A stretch of DNA of 64,000 nucleotides, from NCBI RefSeq assembly GCF_943737005.1, contig NZ_CALSFU010000005.1, positions 124,001 through 188,000 of the forward strand. The letters are read 5' to 3'. A program made the position numbers and the translations under genes. Below, in pieces: positions 1 to 8,697 of this stretch (its first letter is position 1; every line of letters starts with the position of its first letter). Source of the stretch: Achromobacter sp. Marseille-Q4962 (GTDB lineage Bacteria; Pseudomonadota; Gammaproteobacteria; Burkholderiales; Burkholderiaceae_B). The notes under the pieces were generated by a model. The model saw nothing but the letters and a program-made list of their open reading frames with translations. It ran no database searches and was not told the origin of the DNA.

Positions 1-93
1 CAGGTGCAGCGCGATCCCAAGGTCATCGAGGCCTATCTGGGCGCTGGCGCCGCCCAGGACCCGCTTATCCACCAGGAGCGCCCCGCATCATGA
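1..93 (+). CDS. livG: Branched-chain amino acid-type ABC transporter ATPase (LivG), C-terminal end only
   Basis: The window opens inside an open frame whose last 30 codons end in a TGA at 91-93. The tail reads RDPKVIEAYLGAG, the usual closing motif of LivG-type ATP-binding subunits (xxPxVxxAYLG). The next gene begins inside this stop (ATGA overlap at 90-93) and is a clear LivF, so the pair is livG-livF of a hydrophobic amino acid or aromatic/organic acid importer. The substrate cannot be judged from this fragment. Confidence 0.65.
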   Translation, partial: QVQRDPKVIEAYLGAGAAQDPLIHQERPAS

Positions 94-827
94 CCGCATC
101 CCAACCCCTACTCGAATTGCGCGGCCTGCAGGTGTCGTACGGCGGCATCCGGGCGGTGCGCGGCATCGACCTGCGCGTGGACCCGGGCGAGCTGGTCTGC
201 CTCATCGGCGCCAACGGCGCGGGCAAGAGCACCACGCTGCGCGCTATCTGCGGCCTCGTGCCGCTGGCCGGCGGCGAGATCGTCTACGACGGCCAGTCCA
301 TCGGCGGACGCAAATCGCACGAACTGGTGCGCCAGGGCCTGGTCATGGTGCCCGAGGGCCGGGGCATCTTCGGCCAGCTCACCATCGAGGAAAACCTGGC
401 CATGGGCGCCTACGTGCGCCGCGACGCCGCGCAGGTGCGCCAGGACACCGAGCGCGTCTTCACGCTGTTTCCGCGCCTGGCCGAGCGGCGCAGGCAGGCG
501 GCCGGCACCCTGTCGGGCGGCGAGCAGCAGATGGTGGCCATGGGCCGCGCGATGATCGCGCGGCCCAGGCTGCTGCTGCTGGACGAGCCTTCGATGGGCC
601 TGGCCCCGCTCATGGTGGAAAAGGTGTTCGAAGTGGTGCGCGCCATCGCCAGCGAAGGCGTGACCATCCTGCTCATCGAGCAGAACGCGCGCCTGGCGCT
701 GGAGAATAGCCATCGCGGCTACGTGATGGAGTCCGGCGAAATCATTCTTTCCGGCCCGGCCGGCCAGATGCTGCACGATCCCAAGGTGCGGGCGGCCTAC
801 CTGGGCGAGGTCGAGGAATCGGCCTGA
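90..827 (+). CDS. livF: Branched-chain amino acid-type ABC transporter ATP-binding protein LivF
   Basis: This 245-aa cytoplasmic ATPase powers a LivHMGF-type importer. The Walker A is GANGAGKST (about residues 38-46), the ABC signature is LSGGEQQM and the Walker B is LLLLDEPSMGL. Length and the closing AAYLGEVEE tail are typical of LivF. The start overlaps the stop of the preceding livG, and CAGGAG lies at 73-78. It is the last gene of the operon; an MFS gene converges on it 39 nt downstream. In this bacterial group many Liv paralogues carry aromatic or dicarboxylic substrates, so the substrate is open. Confidence 0.9.
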   Translation: MTASQPLLELRGLQVSYGGIRAVRGIDLRVDPGELVCLIGANGAGKSTTLRAICGLVPLAGGEIVYDGQSIGGRKSHELVRQGLVMVPEGRGIFGQLTIEENLAMGAYVRRDAAQVRQDTERVFTLFPRLAERRRQAAGTLSGGEQQMVAMGRAMIARPRLLLLDEPSMGLAPLMVEKVFEVVRAIASEGVTILLIEQNARLALENSHRGYVMESGEIILSGPAGQMLHDPKVRAAYLGEVEESA

Positions 828-866
828 GGGCCGGCCGGCGCGGCCGCGCCGTGGACCCCGCCCGCG

Positions 867-2153
867 TCAGGCGGGCTGCGGCGCGGCGGGGCGGCGGCGG
901 TTGATCCTCAGCGCGATGACGGCGGCGGCCAGCCCGGTCGCGCCCGCCAGCACGAACGGCATGACATAGCTGCCCTGCATCTCGCGCAGCGCTCCGGCCA
1001 TCCATGCCGCGCTGGCCGCCCCGACCTGGTGCCCGGCCACGATCCAGCCGAACACGATGGGCGCGTCGCGCTCGCCGAACGCCTCGGTGGTCAGCCGCAG
1101 CGTGGGCGGCACGGTGGCGATCCAGTCCAGGCCGAAGAACACGGCGAAGAGAGACAGGCTGTAGAACGAAAAGTCGGAATAGGGCAGGTAGATGAGCGAC
1201 AGCCCGCGCAGGCCGTAGTACATGAACAGCAGCTTGCGCGCGTCGTAGCGGTCGGTCAGCCAGCCGGAGGCCGTGGTGCCCAGCAGGTCGAAAATGCCCA
1301 TCAGCGCCAGCAGCCCGGCCGCTTTCACCTCGGGGATGCCATGGTCGCCGCAGAGCGCGATGAGATGGGTGCCCACCAGGCCGTTGGTGGTGAAGCCGCA
1401 CACGAAGAAAGTGGCGAACAGGAACCAGAACGTGCGCGTGCGCGCGGCGCGCCCCAGCGTGCCGAAGGTGTTGGCGACCAGGCCGGCGCGCGGCGCGGGC
1501 GCCGGTTCCACCTGGTCCGCCGGGCTGCCGTAGGGGGCCAGGCCCACGCTGGCGGGCCGGTCCGGCACCAGCCACCAGACCAGCGGTACGAGCGCGGCGG
1601 CGGCTGCCGCCACCGTCCATACCACGCGCGTCCAGTCGCCCGAAGAGGCCAGCGCGGCCAGCACGGGCAGGAAGATCAGGTTGCCGGTGGCCGTGCTGGC
1701 GGTGAGCACGCCCATGGCCAGCCCGCGGTGCCGGCTGAACCAGCGGTTGACGACCGTGGCGCCCAGCACGACCGCCACGGCGCCGGTGCCCAGCCCGGAA
1801 AACAGGCCCCAGGTGAGCAGCAGGTGCCAGGACTGCGTCATGAACGCGCTGGCCGCGCTGGAGGCGGCCATGAGCGCCAGGGCGCCGATCAGTACCCGCC
1901 GCAGGCCGAAACGCTCCATGGCCGCCGCCGCGAACGGGCCGACCAGCCCATAGAGAAAAATGCCCATGGCCGCCGACAGCGAGATCACGCCGCGGCTCCA
2001 GCCGAAGGCTTCCTCCAGCGGCAGGATCAGCACACTGGGCGACGACCGCAGCCCGGCCGACACCAGCAGCGCGAAGAAGATCACGGCCACCACCACGAAA
2101 GCGTATTTCTGGCCGGCATTGCGGAAGGGAAAAGGCAGACGGGATATACTCAT
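867..2153 (-). CDS. Major facilitator superfamily transporter
   Basis: The 428-aa protein reads from the ATG at 2153 (start MSISRLPFPFRNAG) and has about 12 hydrophobic segments. The N-terminal half carries the motif LRSSPSVLILPLEEAFGWSR, usual in oxalate/formate-antiporter-like and monocarboxylate-type MFS proteins. The frame stays open upstream to 2339, but that extension would run over the tetR start and the operator, so the ATG at 2153 is preferred. It is divergent from the tetR gene with a 94-nt gap holding two inverted operator arms. The first arm covers its start codon, which suggests direct TetR repression. The cargo is unknown; the adjacent acyl-CoA catabolic genes suggest a carboxylic acid. 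Confidence 0.82.
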   Translation of the reverse strand: MSISRLPFPFRNAGQKYAFVVVAVIFFALLVSAGLRSSPSVLILPLEEAFGWSRGVISLSAAMGIFLYGLVGPFAAAAMERFGLRRVLIGALALMAASSAASAFMTQSWHLLLTWGLFSGLGTGAVAVVLGATVVNRWFSRHRGLAMGVLTASTATGNLIFLPVLAALASSGDWTRVVWTVAAAAAALVPLVWWLVPDRPASVGLAPYGSPADQVEPAPAPRAGLVANTFGTLGRAARTRTFWFLFATFFVCGFTTNGLVGTHLIALCGDHGIPEVKAAGLLALMGIFDLLGTTASGWLTDRYDARKLLFMYYGLRGLSLIYLPYSDFSFYSLSLFAVFFGLDWIATVPPTLRLTTEAFGERDAPIVFGWIVAGHQVGAASAAWMAGALREMQGSYVMPFVLAGATGLAAAVIALRINRRRPAAPQPA

Positions 2154-2208
2154 GTTACCGATCGGTACGTTGGCGATTCGCGCATAGTACGTACCGGTCA
2201 GTAACATG
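2151..2208. promoter_or_regulatory. Twin inverted operator between the MFS and tetR genes
   Basis: Two 20-nt arms, at 2151-2170 and 2189-2208, are inverted copies matching at 18 of 20 positions. The core of the left arm, TACCGATCGGTA (2156-2167), is itself a perfect palindrome; the right core TACCGGTCAGTA is nearly so. This is the layout of two TetR dimer sites on a divergent promoter. The left arm includes the MFS start codon and the right arm lies about 40 nt before the tetR start. Confidence 0.75.
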
Positions 2209-2247
2209 GTCAAGCATTTTCGCATCGCCCCTGGGCAAGGAGACCGC

Positions 2248-2871
2248 ATGAACCGCAATACGCCCGCGCCGGCGCGCCGTCCGGGCCGGGCCGCCAGCAA
2301 GGCGGCGCCGGTGCTGGCCGCCGAGCGCATCCGCCGCACCGCGCGCGAACTGTTCTACCGCGAGGGCATCCGCGCCGTGGGCGTGGACGCCATCGTTACC
2401 CGAGCGGGCGTGACCAAGCCCAGCCTGTACCGCAGCTTCACGTCCAAGGACGAGCTGGCGGCGGCTTATCTGCGCGACTTCGAATGCGAGTTCTGGGCCC
2501 GTTTCGATGCCGCCTGCCAGGCGCATCCCGGCGACCCGCGCGCACAGGTGCTGGCCTACCTGGAGGGCCTGGCCGAGCGCGCCGTGCAGCCGCACTACCG
2601 GGGCTGCGGCCTCACCAATGCAGCCGTGGAGTATCCGGAGCCCGCCCACCCCGCGCGCGGCGTGGCCGTGCGGCACAAAGAGGCACTGCGCGGACGCCTG
2701 CGCGCCATGTGCGCCGACATGGGCGCGCGCGAGCCCGCCGCGCTGGCCGACGGACTGCTGCTGCTCATCGAGGGCGCGTTCGTCTCGGGCCAGATCTTCG
2801 GCGGCGGCGGCCCGGCCGGCCAGGTGGCGCGGGCGGCGGACCGGCTGATCGAGGCCTATCTGCGGGATTGA
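2248..2871 (+). CDS. TetR/AcrR family transcriptional regulator
   Basis: This is a 207-aa repressor. The N-terminal helix-turn-helix is at about residues 45-64 (VDAIVTRAGVTKPSLYRSF), after the typical start AAERIRRTARELFYREGI. The C-terminal half resembles the ligand-binding domain of the YcdC-like or LmrA/YxaF-type group. The ATG at 2248 follows a good AAGGAG (2237-2242). An in-frame ATG at 2206 lies inside the operator and has no ribosome site. The gene is divergent from the MFS transporter and convergent with the acyl-CoA dehydrogenase gene, ending 8 nt from it. It probably represses itself and the transporter, with an organic acid or acyl-CoA as inducer (inference). Confidence 0.86.
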   Translation: MNRNTPAPARRPGRAASKAAPVLAAERIRRTARELFYREGIRAVGVDAIVTRAGVTKPSLYRSFTSKDELAAAYLRDFECEFWARFDAACQAHPGDPRAQVLAYLEGLAERAVQPHYRGCGLTNAAVEYPEPAHPARGVAVRHKEALRGRLRAMCADMGAREPAALADGLLLLIEGAFVSGQIFGGGGPAGQVARAADRLIEAYLRD

Positions 2872-2879
2872 GGCCGGGC

Positions 2880-4028
2880 CTACGGCGCGCGCTGCGGAAA
2901 GCTGCGCTCGAACACGCCCTCGGCAATCCGGTTCTTGAGAATCTCGATCGACCCGCCGGCGATCATCCAGCCGCGGCATCGCCGGACGCAGTATTCCACC
3001 AGCGACTCGCGGCTGTAGCCCATCCCGCCCATGACCTGCAGCGCCTCGTTGGCCACCTCGAAGCCGATCTGGTTGCAATAGGCCTTGGCGATCGCGGTTT
3101 CCGTCGCCGAGGGAAACCCGGTGTCGGCGTTGCCGGCGGCGCGGTAGAGCAGCAGTTGCGCGGCGTCCAGCTTGATGCGCATATCGGCGAATTTCCATTG
3201 CAGCCCCTGGAACTCGCACAGCAGGCGGCCGAACTGCCTGCGCTGCATGGCCCATTGCCGCGCTTCTTCGTAGGCATAGCGTGCCAGCGCCACCGAGCGC
3301 GAGGTATTGCCGATGCGTTCCACATTGAAGCCGGCGATCTGCTTCTTGAAGCCGCCTTCGCCCAGCACCACCATGTCCTGCGGCACGAATACGTTGTCGA
3401 AGAAGATCTCCACCCACTCCTCGCCGGACATGAAGGCCGAGCGCTTGCCCAGGCGCACGCCTTCGGCGCGCGTGTCGATGAGGACGGAGCCGATGCCGTG
3501 CGTGCCCGGCCCGAAGCGCACGTAGGCGAGGATGACGGTGGCGTGAGGGCCGTGCGTCGTGAAGATCTTGCTGCCGTTGATGCGCCAGCCGCCCGGCGCG
3601 GGCGTGGCGCTGGTCTTGAGTTCCGTCACGGCCGAGCCGGCGTCCGGCTCGGTCATGCCCACGCAGATCAGCGCCTCGCCGGCCAGAAGGGGGCGCAGGT
3701 ACTTTTCCTTTTGCAGCGCGCTGCCGTATTCGGCCAGCACGCGAATGGCGCCGAAGTTGCCCGCCTGCACCACGTCGGCGCTGCGCGGGCAGACCGAGGC
3801 CACCGTCTGGATGGCGATGACGGCGTCCATGAGCGAGCCGCCCACGCCGCCGTCGGCCTCGGCCACGGTAATGCCGAGCAGCCCTTGCCGCGCCATCTTG
3901 CGCGCGACGTCCCAGGGATAGTCGTCCGAATGCGCGCGCGCCACGGCATCGCGGGCGAGTTCGCTTTGCGCGAAGCGCCGCACCGCGGTTTCGAAGCCGG
4001 TCTGTTCGGGAGTCAGGTTGAAATCCAT
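2880..4028 (-). CDS. Acyl-CoA dehydrogenase
   Basis: A 382-aa FAD-dependent dehydrogenase that would introduce an alpha-beta double bond into an acyl-CoA and pass electrons to ETF. It has the N-terminal helical domain, the flavin-binding middle ICVGMTEPDAGSAVTELKT and the C-terminal GGMGYSRESLVE segment. The C-terminal position that is YEGT in medium-chain enzymes reads AGGSIEI, so the catalytic glutamate must sit elsewhere, as in isovaleryl-CoA-type enzymes. It is the third gene of a minus-strand operon, 26 nt after the acyl-CoA ligase. The substrate is unknown, probably a branched or short acyl-CoA. Confidence 0.88.
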   Translation of the reverse strand: MDFNLTPEQTGFETAVRRFAQSELARDAVARAHSDDYPWDVARKMARQGLLGITVAEADGGVGGSLMDAVIAIQTVASVCPRSADVVQAGNFGAIRVLAEYGSALQKEKYLRPLLAGEALICVGMTEPDAGSAVTELKTSATPAPGGWRINGSKIFTTHGPHATVILAYVRFGPGTHGIGSVLIDTRAEGVRLGKRSAFMSGEEWVEIFFDNVFVPQDMVVLGEGGFKKQIAGFNVERIGNTSRSVALARYAYEEARQWAMQRRQFGRLLCEFQGLQWKFADMRIKLDAAQLLLYRAAGNADTGFPSATETAIAKAYCNQIGFEVANEALQVMGGMGYSRESLVEYCVRRCRGWMIAGGSIEILKNRIAEGVFERSFPQRAP

Positions 4029-4054
4029 CGTGGGTTCCTGTGTGTGAAAAAAGT

Positions 4055-6121
4055 TCAGGCCAGGCGGATGAGGCCGTCCACCGCGACCACCGCATGCGCC
4101 TGGACGAACAACGGATTGATCTCGGCTTCGGCCACGCGCGCGCCGCGCATGCCCGCCAGTCGTGAAAAGCGGACAATGGCGCGCGCCAGGGCGTCGACGT
4201 CGCCCCGGGGCAGCCCGCGAAAACCTTCGATCAGGCGCGCGTGGCGGACTTGCGCGATCATGTCGCGGGCCTGCGCCTCGGTCACGGGCGCCAGCCTCAG
4301 GGCGAAGTCGGGCATGAGTTCCGCGGCAATGCCGCCCGCGCCCAGCAGCACAGTGGGGCCGACCAGCGGGTCATCGCGGTAGCCGAGCATGAATTCCGCC
4401 AGCCTGCCCTGCATGGCCTGCACCAGCACGCCGTCCAGGCGCGCCTGCGGGCACCAGGCGCGCGCGCGCTGCGGGAGTTCCCGCAGCGCCTGCCGCAGCG
4501 CCGCTTCATCGCCGATGCCCAGGCGTACCGCGCCCGCCTCGGTCTTGTGCGGGATATCGCGGGAACACACCTTGGCCGCGAGCGGGTAGGGCAGGCCGTG
4601 GCGCGCGCCAGCCTCACGCAGCAGCGCGCGCGGCGCCACCGGCACACCCAATTGCTCGAACACCAGGCTGGCTTCGTATTCGTTGAGCAGCCCGCGCGCC
4701 GGCAGACCCGCCGGCCAGTCCTGCGGCGGCGCGGGCGGCGGCGGTTCGCCTGCGGCGTCGAAGAACACGGAGAGCGCATCGGCGCAGGACTCCGGCGTGC
4801 GAAAGGCGGCGATGCCGGCTCGCTGCAGCAGCGCGAGCGATTCCGGCGCCTCGGGCGCGAGAAACGCGGCCAGCGGCTTGGCGGCAGGCTTTTCCGCTTC
4901 CAGCAGCGGTCCCACTGCCAGTTCCGGATGGAACTGCGCCGAAGACCCCGCCACGCTCAACACGGCGTCGCACCAGTCCGCGGCAAGCAGATGCTCCAGC
5001 AAGTCCCGGTACTGCGCGCCGCTGGCGGCCAGGGTCAGGTCGATCACCGGCGTCTGGCGCAGCCGCAGGCCGCGCCCGGCCATGTGCGCGATGAAATCGG
5101 CCGGCGGCGCCACCGCGGCCAGGCCGCGCAGCCCCAGGTTGTCCACCACCGTTGCCGCGCCGCCGCCCGTGGTGGTGATGACCGCCACCCGCGCCGGACG
5201 GTGCGTTTTCGGCCGGGCTGCCCCATAGCGCAGGGCCAGCGGCACGAGCTCGAACAGTGTTTCCAGTTGGCGCACGCGCATGACGCCGTACGCATGCAGG
5301 AAGGCGTCCACGGCCGCGTCGTTGCCCGCCATCGCGCCGGTGTGGGACTGCGCCAGCGCGTCGCCCTGTTCCGAGCGGCCCAGTTTGTAGGCGATGACGG
5401 GCTTGCCCGCCGCGCGCGCGCGTTCCAGCGCGCGGGCCAGCGTCGGCGCGTCGCGCAGGGTCTCCAGGAACAGCAGAATCGCGCGCGTATCCGCGTCGCC
5501 GACCAGCGCGTCCACCACTTCGCCCACGCTGATGTCGCTTTCGTTGCCCACCGACACCGATTTGGCGAACCCCATGCCGCGCGCGGCGGCGCGCGAAAGC
5601 AGCGAGCCCATCATGGAACCGCTTTGCGACACCATGCTCACTTCGCCAGGCAGCAATGTGTCGGCCTCATAGGCCGCATTCACGGACAGGATCGCTCCGG
5701 AGTGCAGGTCCGCCAGCCCGATGCTGTTGGGGCCGAGCAACCGCAGTCCCAGCGCGCGGGCCTGTTCCACCAGCGCATGCTGTCGCGCCCGGCCTTCTGC
5801 GCCGGTCTCGCCGAAGCCGTCGGAATAGATGGTGACCACCTTGGCGCCGGCGCGGGCGCACTCGGGCAGCAGCGCCGGCACGCCCTCGCCGGGAATCATC
5901 ACGAATACGTGGTCCACCGGACCGGGCAGGGCGGCCAGCGAGGGCCAGGCGGGCTCGCCCAGGATTTCCGCGCGGGTGGCGTTGATGGGATAGATGCGGC
6001 CGGCATAGCCGTGCTTGCGCATGAAGCGCAGCGGCCGGGCGGTGTTCTTGCGCGCGTCTCCGGAAGCGCCCACCAGGGCGATGGAGCGCGGCGCCAGCAG
6101 GGCGTCGGCAAGCGTGGTCAT
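4055..6121 (-). CDS. Acetyl/acyl-CoA synthetase (ADP-forming type), fused CoA-binding and ATP-grasp protein
   Basis: A 688-aa protein of the ADP-forming acyl-CoA synthetase (succinyl-CoA ligase-like) superfamily. The N-terminal CoA-binding domain starts LLAPRSIALVGASGDARKN. The flavodoxin-like ligase region holds SQSGSMMGSLLSRAAARG and the phosphorylatable-histidine loop SHTGAMAGND. The C-terminal ATP-grasp domain includes KVCSRDIPHKTEAGAVRLG. It would activate a carboxylic acid to its CoA thioester, feeding the acyl-CoA dehydrogenase encoded 26 nt downstream. The MmgE/PrpD gene lies 28 nt upstream. Which acid is used cannot be told. Confidence 0.87.
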   Translation of the reverse strand: MTTLADALLAPRSIALVGASGDARKNTARPLRFMRKHGYAGRIYPINATRAEILGEPAWPSLAALPGPVDHVFVMIPGEGVPALLPECARAGAKVVTIYSDGFGETGAEGRARQHALVEQARALGLRLLGPNSIGLADLHSGAILSVNAAYEADTLLPGEVSMVSQSGSMMGSLLSRAAARGMGFAKSVSVGNESDISVGEVVDALVGDADTRAILLFLETLRDAPTLARALERARAAGKPVIAYKLGRSEQGDALAQSHTGAMAGNDAAVDAFLHAYGVMRVRQLETLFELVPLALRYGAARPKTHRPARVAVITTTGGGAATVVDNLGLRGLAAVAPPADFIAHMAGRGLRLRQTPVIDLTLAASGAQYRDLLEHLLAADWCDAVLSVAGSSAQFHPELAVGPLLEAEKPAAKPLAAFLAPEAPESLALLQRAGIAAFRTPESCADALSVFFDAAGEPPPPAPPQDWPAGLPARGLLNEYEASLVFEQLGVPVAPRALLREAGARHGLPYPLAAKVCSRDIPHKTEAGAVRLGIGDEAALRQALRELPQRARAWCPQARLDGVLVQAMQGRLAEFMLGYRDDPLVGPTVLLGAGGIAAELMPDFALRLAPVTEAQARDMIAQVRHARLIEGFRGLPRGDVDALARAIVRFSRLAGMRGARVAEAEINPLFVQAHAVVAVDGLIRLA

Positions 6122-6149
6122 GGGTTCCTGTGGAAAGTGGAAAGAAGCG

Positions 6150-7508
6150 TCAGGCGGGCGAGCCGTCGGCGGCCAGGCCCAGCGCGCCGGCGTGGTCCAG
6201 CGTCTCCAGGCGCCAGACCGCGTCGCGCAGCGCGCGCATGCGGGCCGGTCCCAGCACGGGGCCGGCGAGTTCGGCGAATTTGTCGTTCAGGTCCTGGTCG
6301 GACAGCGGCGCTTCGGGATCGCCCTTGCGGTAAGGGGCATAGTGTGAAACCTTGCTCCCGTCGCGCGTGGTCACGCGCACGCGGGCGGCGCGCTGCCCGG
6401 GAAAGCGCGCGCTCAGCTCGGGATCGGCATGCAGCGCCACGCGCCGCATCAGGCCGAGCACCGTTTCGTCCGCGCGGCGCCGTTCGCCGAAAGCGTCCAG
6501 GCGCACCGAGCCGTGAACCAGCGCGTGGCTCAGCACGTAAGGCAGGCTGAACTTCGCTTCGAATGCTGTGGCCGGCGCGAAGTTGCCCGTCACGTCCAGC
6601 GCGATCTGGTACGTGTCCACGTCGATGGCCCGGACCGCCTCCGGCCGCAGCCCCTGCGCGCGCAGCGCCAGCACCGCATCGATGGCGGCGAAGGTGTGCC
6701 CGCAACAGCCGTGGTTCTTCTGGGTGATGCGGGCGATGTTGTAGCGCTCTCCCAGCGCCTCGGTGGCCAGGCGCCAGTCGGGATCGCGCGCCAGCGCGGC
6801 GCCGAAGCCCACTTCGCCTTCCAGGATGTCCGCCACGCCGGTCAGCCCGTGCGCCGCGCCCAGTCCCGCCCGCACACCCACTTCGGCGGCATGGCCGGCA
6901 TGCAACGCCTTGCTCATGGCGTCGGAGCGGAAGGCCTGCTGCAGGCCGCTGGCCAGGGTGCCGGCCGTGGCCAGCGCGTGCAGCATGGCTTGCGCATCGC
7001 CCGGCGCCGCCAGGGCGGCGGCCGCCGCCGCCGCGCCGAAACCGCCCACCGTGCCCGTGGTGTGGAAATAGCGGTAATGGGACGGCTGCACCGCGGCGCC
7101 GATGCGCGTCGATATCTCGTAGCCCGCGACGATGGCGTTCAGCAACGCCCGGCCGCTGGCCGCGCGGTCTTCCGCCACGGCCAGCGCGGCGGCGATGGTC
7201 GGGCATCCGGGGTGATAGACCGCGTCGCGGTAAATGTCGTCGAACTCCACCGCGTGCGACACGCTGCCGTTGATCCAGGCCGCTGTGGGCGCGAAAGCCG
7301 TGGTGCCGCAGCCCGGCAGGCTGCTGGCGCCGTGTCCCAGCTCGTCGCCGTGCGCGCCCAGCAATTGCAGGCAGGGCGCGGTGCGGGTGCCGGGGTAGAG
7401 GGCCGCCAGCCAGTCCAGGAACGCCCGCTTGGCGTGGTGCAGCACGTCCTCGGAAAGGCGCGCGGCGCTTTCGCGTGCGCCATAGTCGGCCAGTGTGTGC
7501 AGCAGCAT
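6150..7508 (-). CDS. MmgE/PrpD family protein (2-methylcitrate/itaconate dehydratase-like)
   Basis: From the ATG at 7508 the product is 452 aa, a usual length for the MmgE/PrpD superfamily, whose members include 2-methylcitrate dehydratase, cis-aconitate decarboxylase and iminodisuccinate epimerase. The family lid and active-site patterns are visible, including GCGTTAFAPTAAWINGSVSH and KNHGCCGHTFAAIDA. GGAG stands 5 nt before the ATG. The open frame continues to 7628 without a ribosome site. It is the first gene of the operon with the acyl-CoA ligase and dehydrogenase, and is divergent from the hydroxyacid dehydrogenase operon. It probably handles a di- or tricarboxylic intermediate; the exact reaction is unknown. 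Confidence 0.85.
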   Translation of the reverse strand: MLLHTLADYGARESAARLSEDVLHHAKRAFLDWLAALYPGTRTAPCLQLLGAHGDELGHGASSLPGCGTTAFAPTAAWINGSVSHAVEFDDIYRDAVYHPGCPTIAAALAVAEDRAASGRALLNAIVAGYEISTRIGAAVQPSHYRYFHTTGTVGGFGAAAAAAALAAPGDAQAMLHALATAGTLASGLQQAFRSDAMSKALHAGHAAEVGVRAGLGAAHGLTGVADILEGEVGFGAALARDPDWRLATEALGERYNIARITQKNHGCCGHTFAAIDAVLALRAQGLRPEAVRAIDVDTYQIALDVTGNFAPATAFEAKFSLPYVLSHALVHGSVRLDAFGERRRADETVLGLMRRVALHADPELSARFPGQRAARVRVTTRDGSKVSHYAPYRKGDPEAPLSDQDLNDKFAELAGPVLGPARMRALRDAVWRLETLDHAGALGLAADGSPA

Positions 7509-7710
7509 GTCGTCTCCGTTCGTTCTGCCTTCTTGCGGTTGCCGCGTGCGGGCGCGGCGCGCCGCCGTCGAATGCAGACCACTGTATCGACGCTCGCGCC
7601 GCGCAGGCTTGAAAAAAAGGAAACGCACCTTTCTTCGGTCGAGGGGGGCGCGAAACGAGAACGTAGCGTTGCCAAATTTTCAAACCTGGGAAGCCGGCGG
7701 CTGCCTAAGC

Positions 7711-7739
7711 TTGCTGGCAGTACCCGAACTGGCTATACC
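7711..7739 (+). promoter_or_regulatory. Probable sigma-70 promoter of the dehydrogenase-to-hydrolase operon
   Basis: TTGCTG at 7711-7716 and TATACC at 7734-7739 are separated by 17 nt. This would place the transcript start near 7746, just before the AAGGAGGA ribosome site at 7752-7759. The -35 is weak (TTG conserved), so help from an activator is plausible; the LysR gene at the other end of the operon is a candidate. Confidence 0.45.
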
Positions 7740-7763
7740 CCGCAAAGAACCAAGGAGGACGAC

Positions 7764-8648
7764 ATGAGCGGCAACAACGATACGCTGGGCTTTATCGGGC
7801 TGGGCGTCATGGGCGAACCGATGTGCGCCAACCTGGTCCGCAAGTCGGGACGGCCCGTCCACGTGCACGACTTGGCGGCCGAGCCGATGGCCCGCCTGGC
7901 GGCGCTGGGCGCGCACCACTGCGGGTCGGCGGCGGAAGTGGCGCGGACCGCGGACATTGTTTTCCTGTCGCTGCCCAGCATCGTGCAGGTGGAGCAGGTC
8001 TGCGCCGCGTTGGCGGAGGCCGGCGGCAAGGTGCGCACCGTGGTGGACATGAGCACCAGCGACGTGGCGCGTACGCGTAAGCTGGCCGAGCAGCTGCGCG
8101 CTCATGGCATTCTGCTCATCGACGCACCCGTCGCGCGCATGCGCGAGGCGGCGCGCCAGGGCACGCTCATGATCACGGTGGGGGCGACGCCCGAGCAGTA
8201 CCAGGCCGTGCTGCCTTACCTGTCCTGCATGGGCAGCGACGTGGTGCTGTGCGGCGGCACCGGCTGCGGGCAGGTGGTCAAGATCATGAACAACATGGTG
8301 GTCTTGATGACGGTGCACGCGCTCGCGGAGGCGGTGACGATCGGCAGGAGGGCGGGCGTGGACGGCAAGCTGCTCATGGATGCGCTGAGCCTGGGATCGG
8401 CCGACAGCTTCGCGCTGCGCAATCCCGGCCAGAAGGCGCTGGCCGCCGAGCAGTTTCCCGAGAGGACCTTTCCGACGGAATACGCCATCAAAGACATTCT
8501 GCTGGCGCTGGAACTCGCGCGCCAGGGCGAGGTGGACGCGCGCGCGGCCAGCCTGACGCACAGCCTGCTGGAGCAGACGCGCGCCGCCGGATACGTCAAG
8601 GAGTATTACCCGGTAATGGTCAGGCTCATCGAGCGCGGCTACGCCTGA
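7764..8648 (+). CDS. NAD(P)-dependent beta-hydroxyacid dehydrogenase (3-hydroxyisobutyrate dehydrogenase family)
   Basis: The 294-aa protein begins with the Rossmann motif LGFIGLGVMGEPMCANL. It has the substrate-binding DAPVARMREAARQGTL, a variant of the usual DAPVSGG, and the catalytic lysine in GCGQVVKIMNNM. It would oxidise a 3-hydroxy acid to a semialdehyde, or do the reverse. The start has a near-perfect AAGGAGGA. It opens an operon with a Bug protein, an aldehyde dehydrogenase and hydrolases, so the pair could run hydroxy acid to semialdehyde to acid or acyl-CoA. The replaced GG of the substrate loop hints at an unusual substrate. Confidence 0.85.
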   Translation: MSGNNDTLGFIGLGVMGEPMCANLVRKSGRPVHVHDLAAEPMARLAALGAHHCGSAAEVARTADIVFLSLPSIVQVEQVCAALAEAGGKVRTVVDMSTSDVARTRKLAEQLRAHGILLIDAPVARMREAARQGTLMITVGATPEQYQAVLPYLSCMGSDVVLCGGTGCGQVVKIMNNMVVLMTVHALAEAVTIGRRAGVDGKLLMDALSLGSADSFALRNPGQKALAAEQFPERTFPTEYAIKDILLALELARQGEVDARAASLTHSLLEQTRAAGYVKEYYPVMVRLIERGYA

Positions 8649-8697
8649 GTCCGGCGCGCATGCGCCCGGTTTCCCGAAGAATCCCGGAGAGAAAATC

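Noticed and set aside
2206-2247. Upstream ATG at 2206 as the tetR start
   Set aside because: It lies inside the operator and has no ribosome site; the ATG at 2248 has AAGGAG at the right distance.
4241-6550. A 769-codon plus-strand open frame opposite the acyl-CoA synthetase gene
   Set aside because: Antisense to a gene with intact CoA-binding and ATP-grasp motifs; no domain and no ribosome site of its own.
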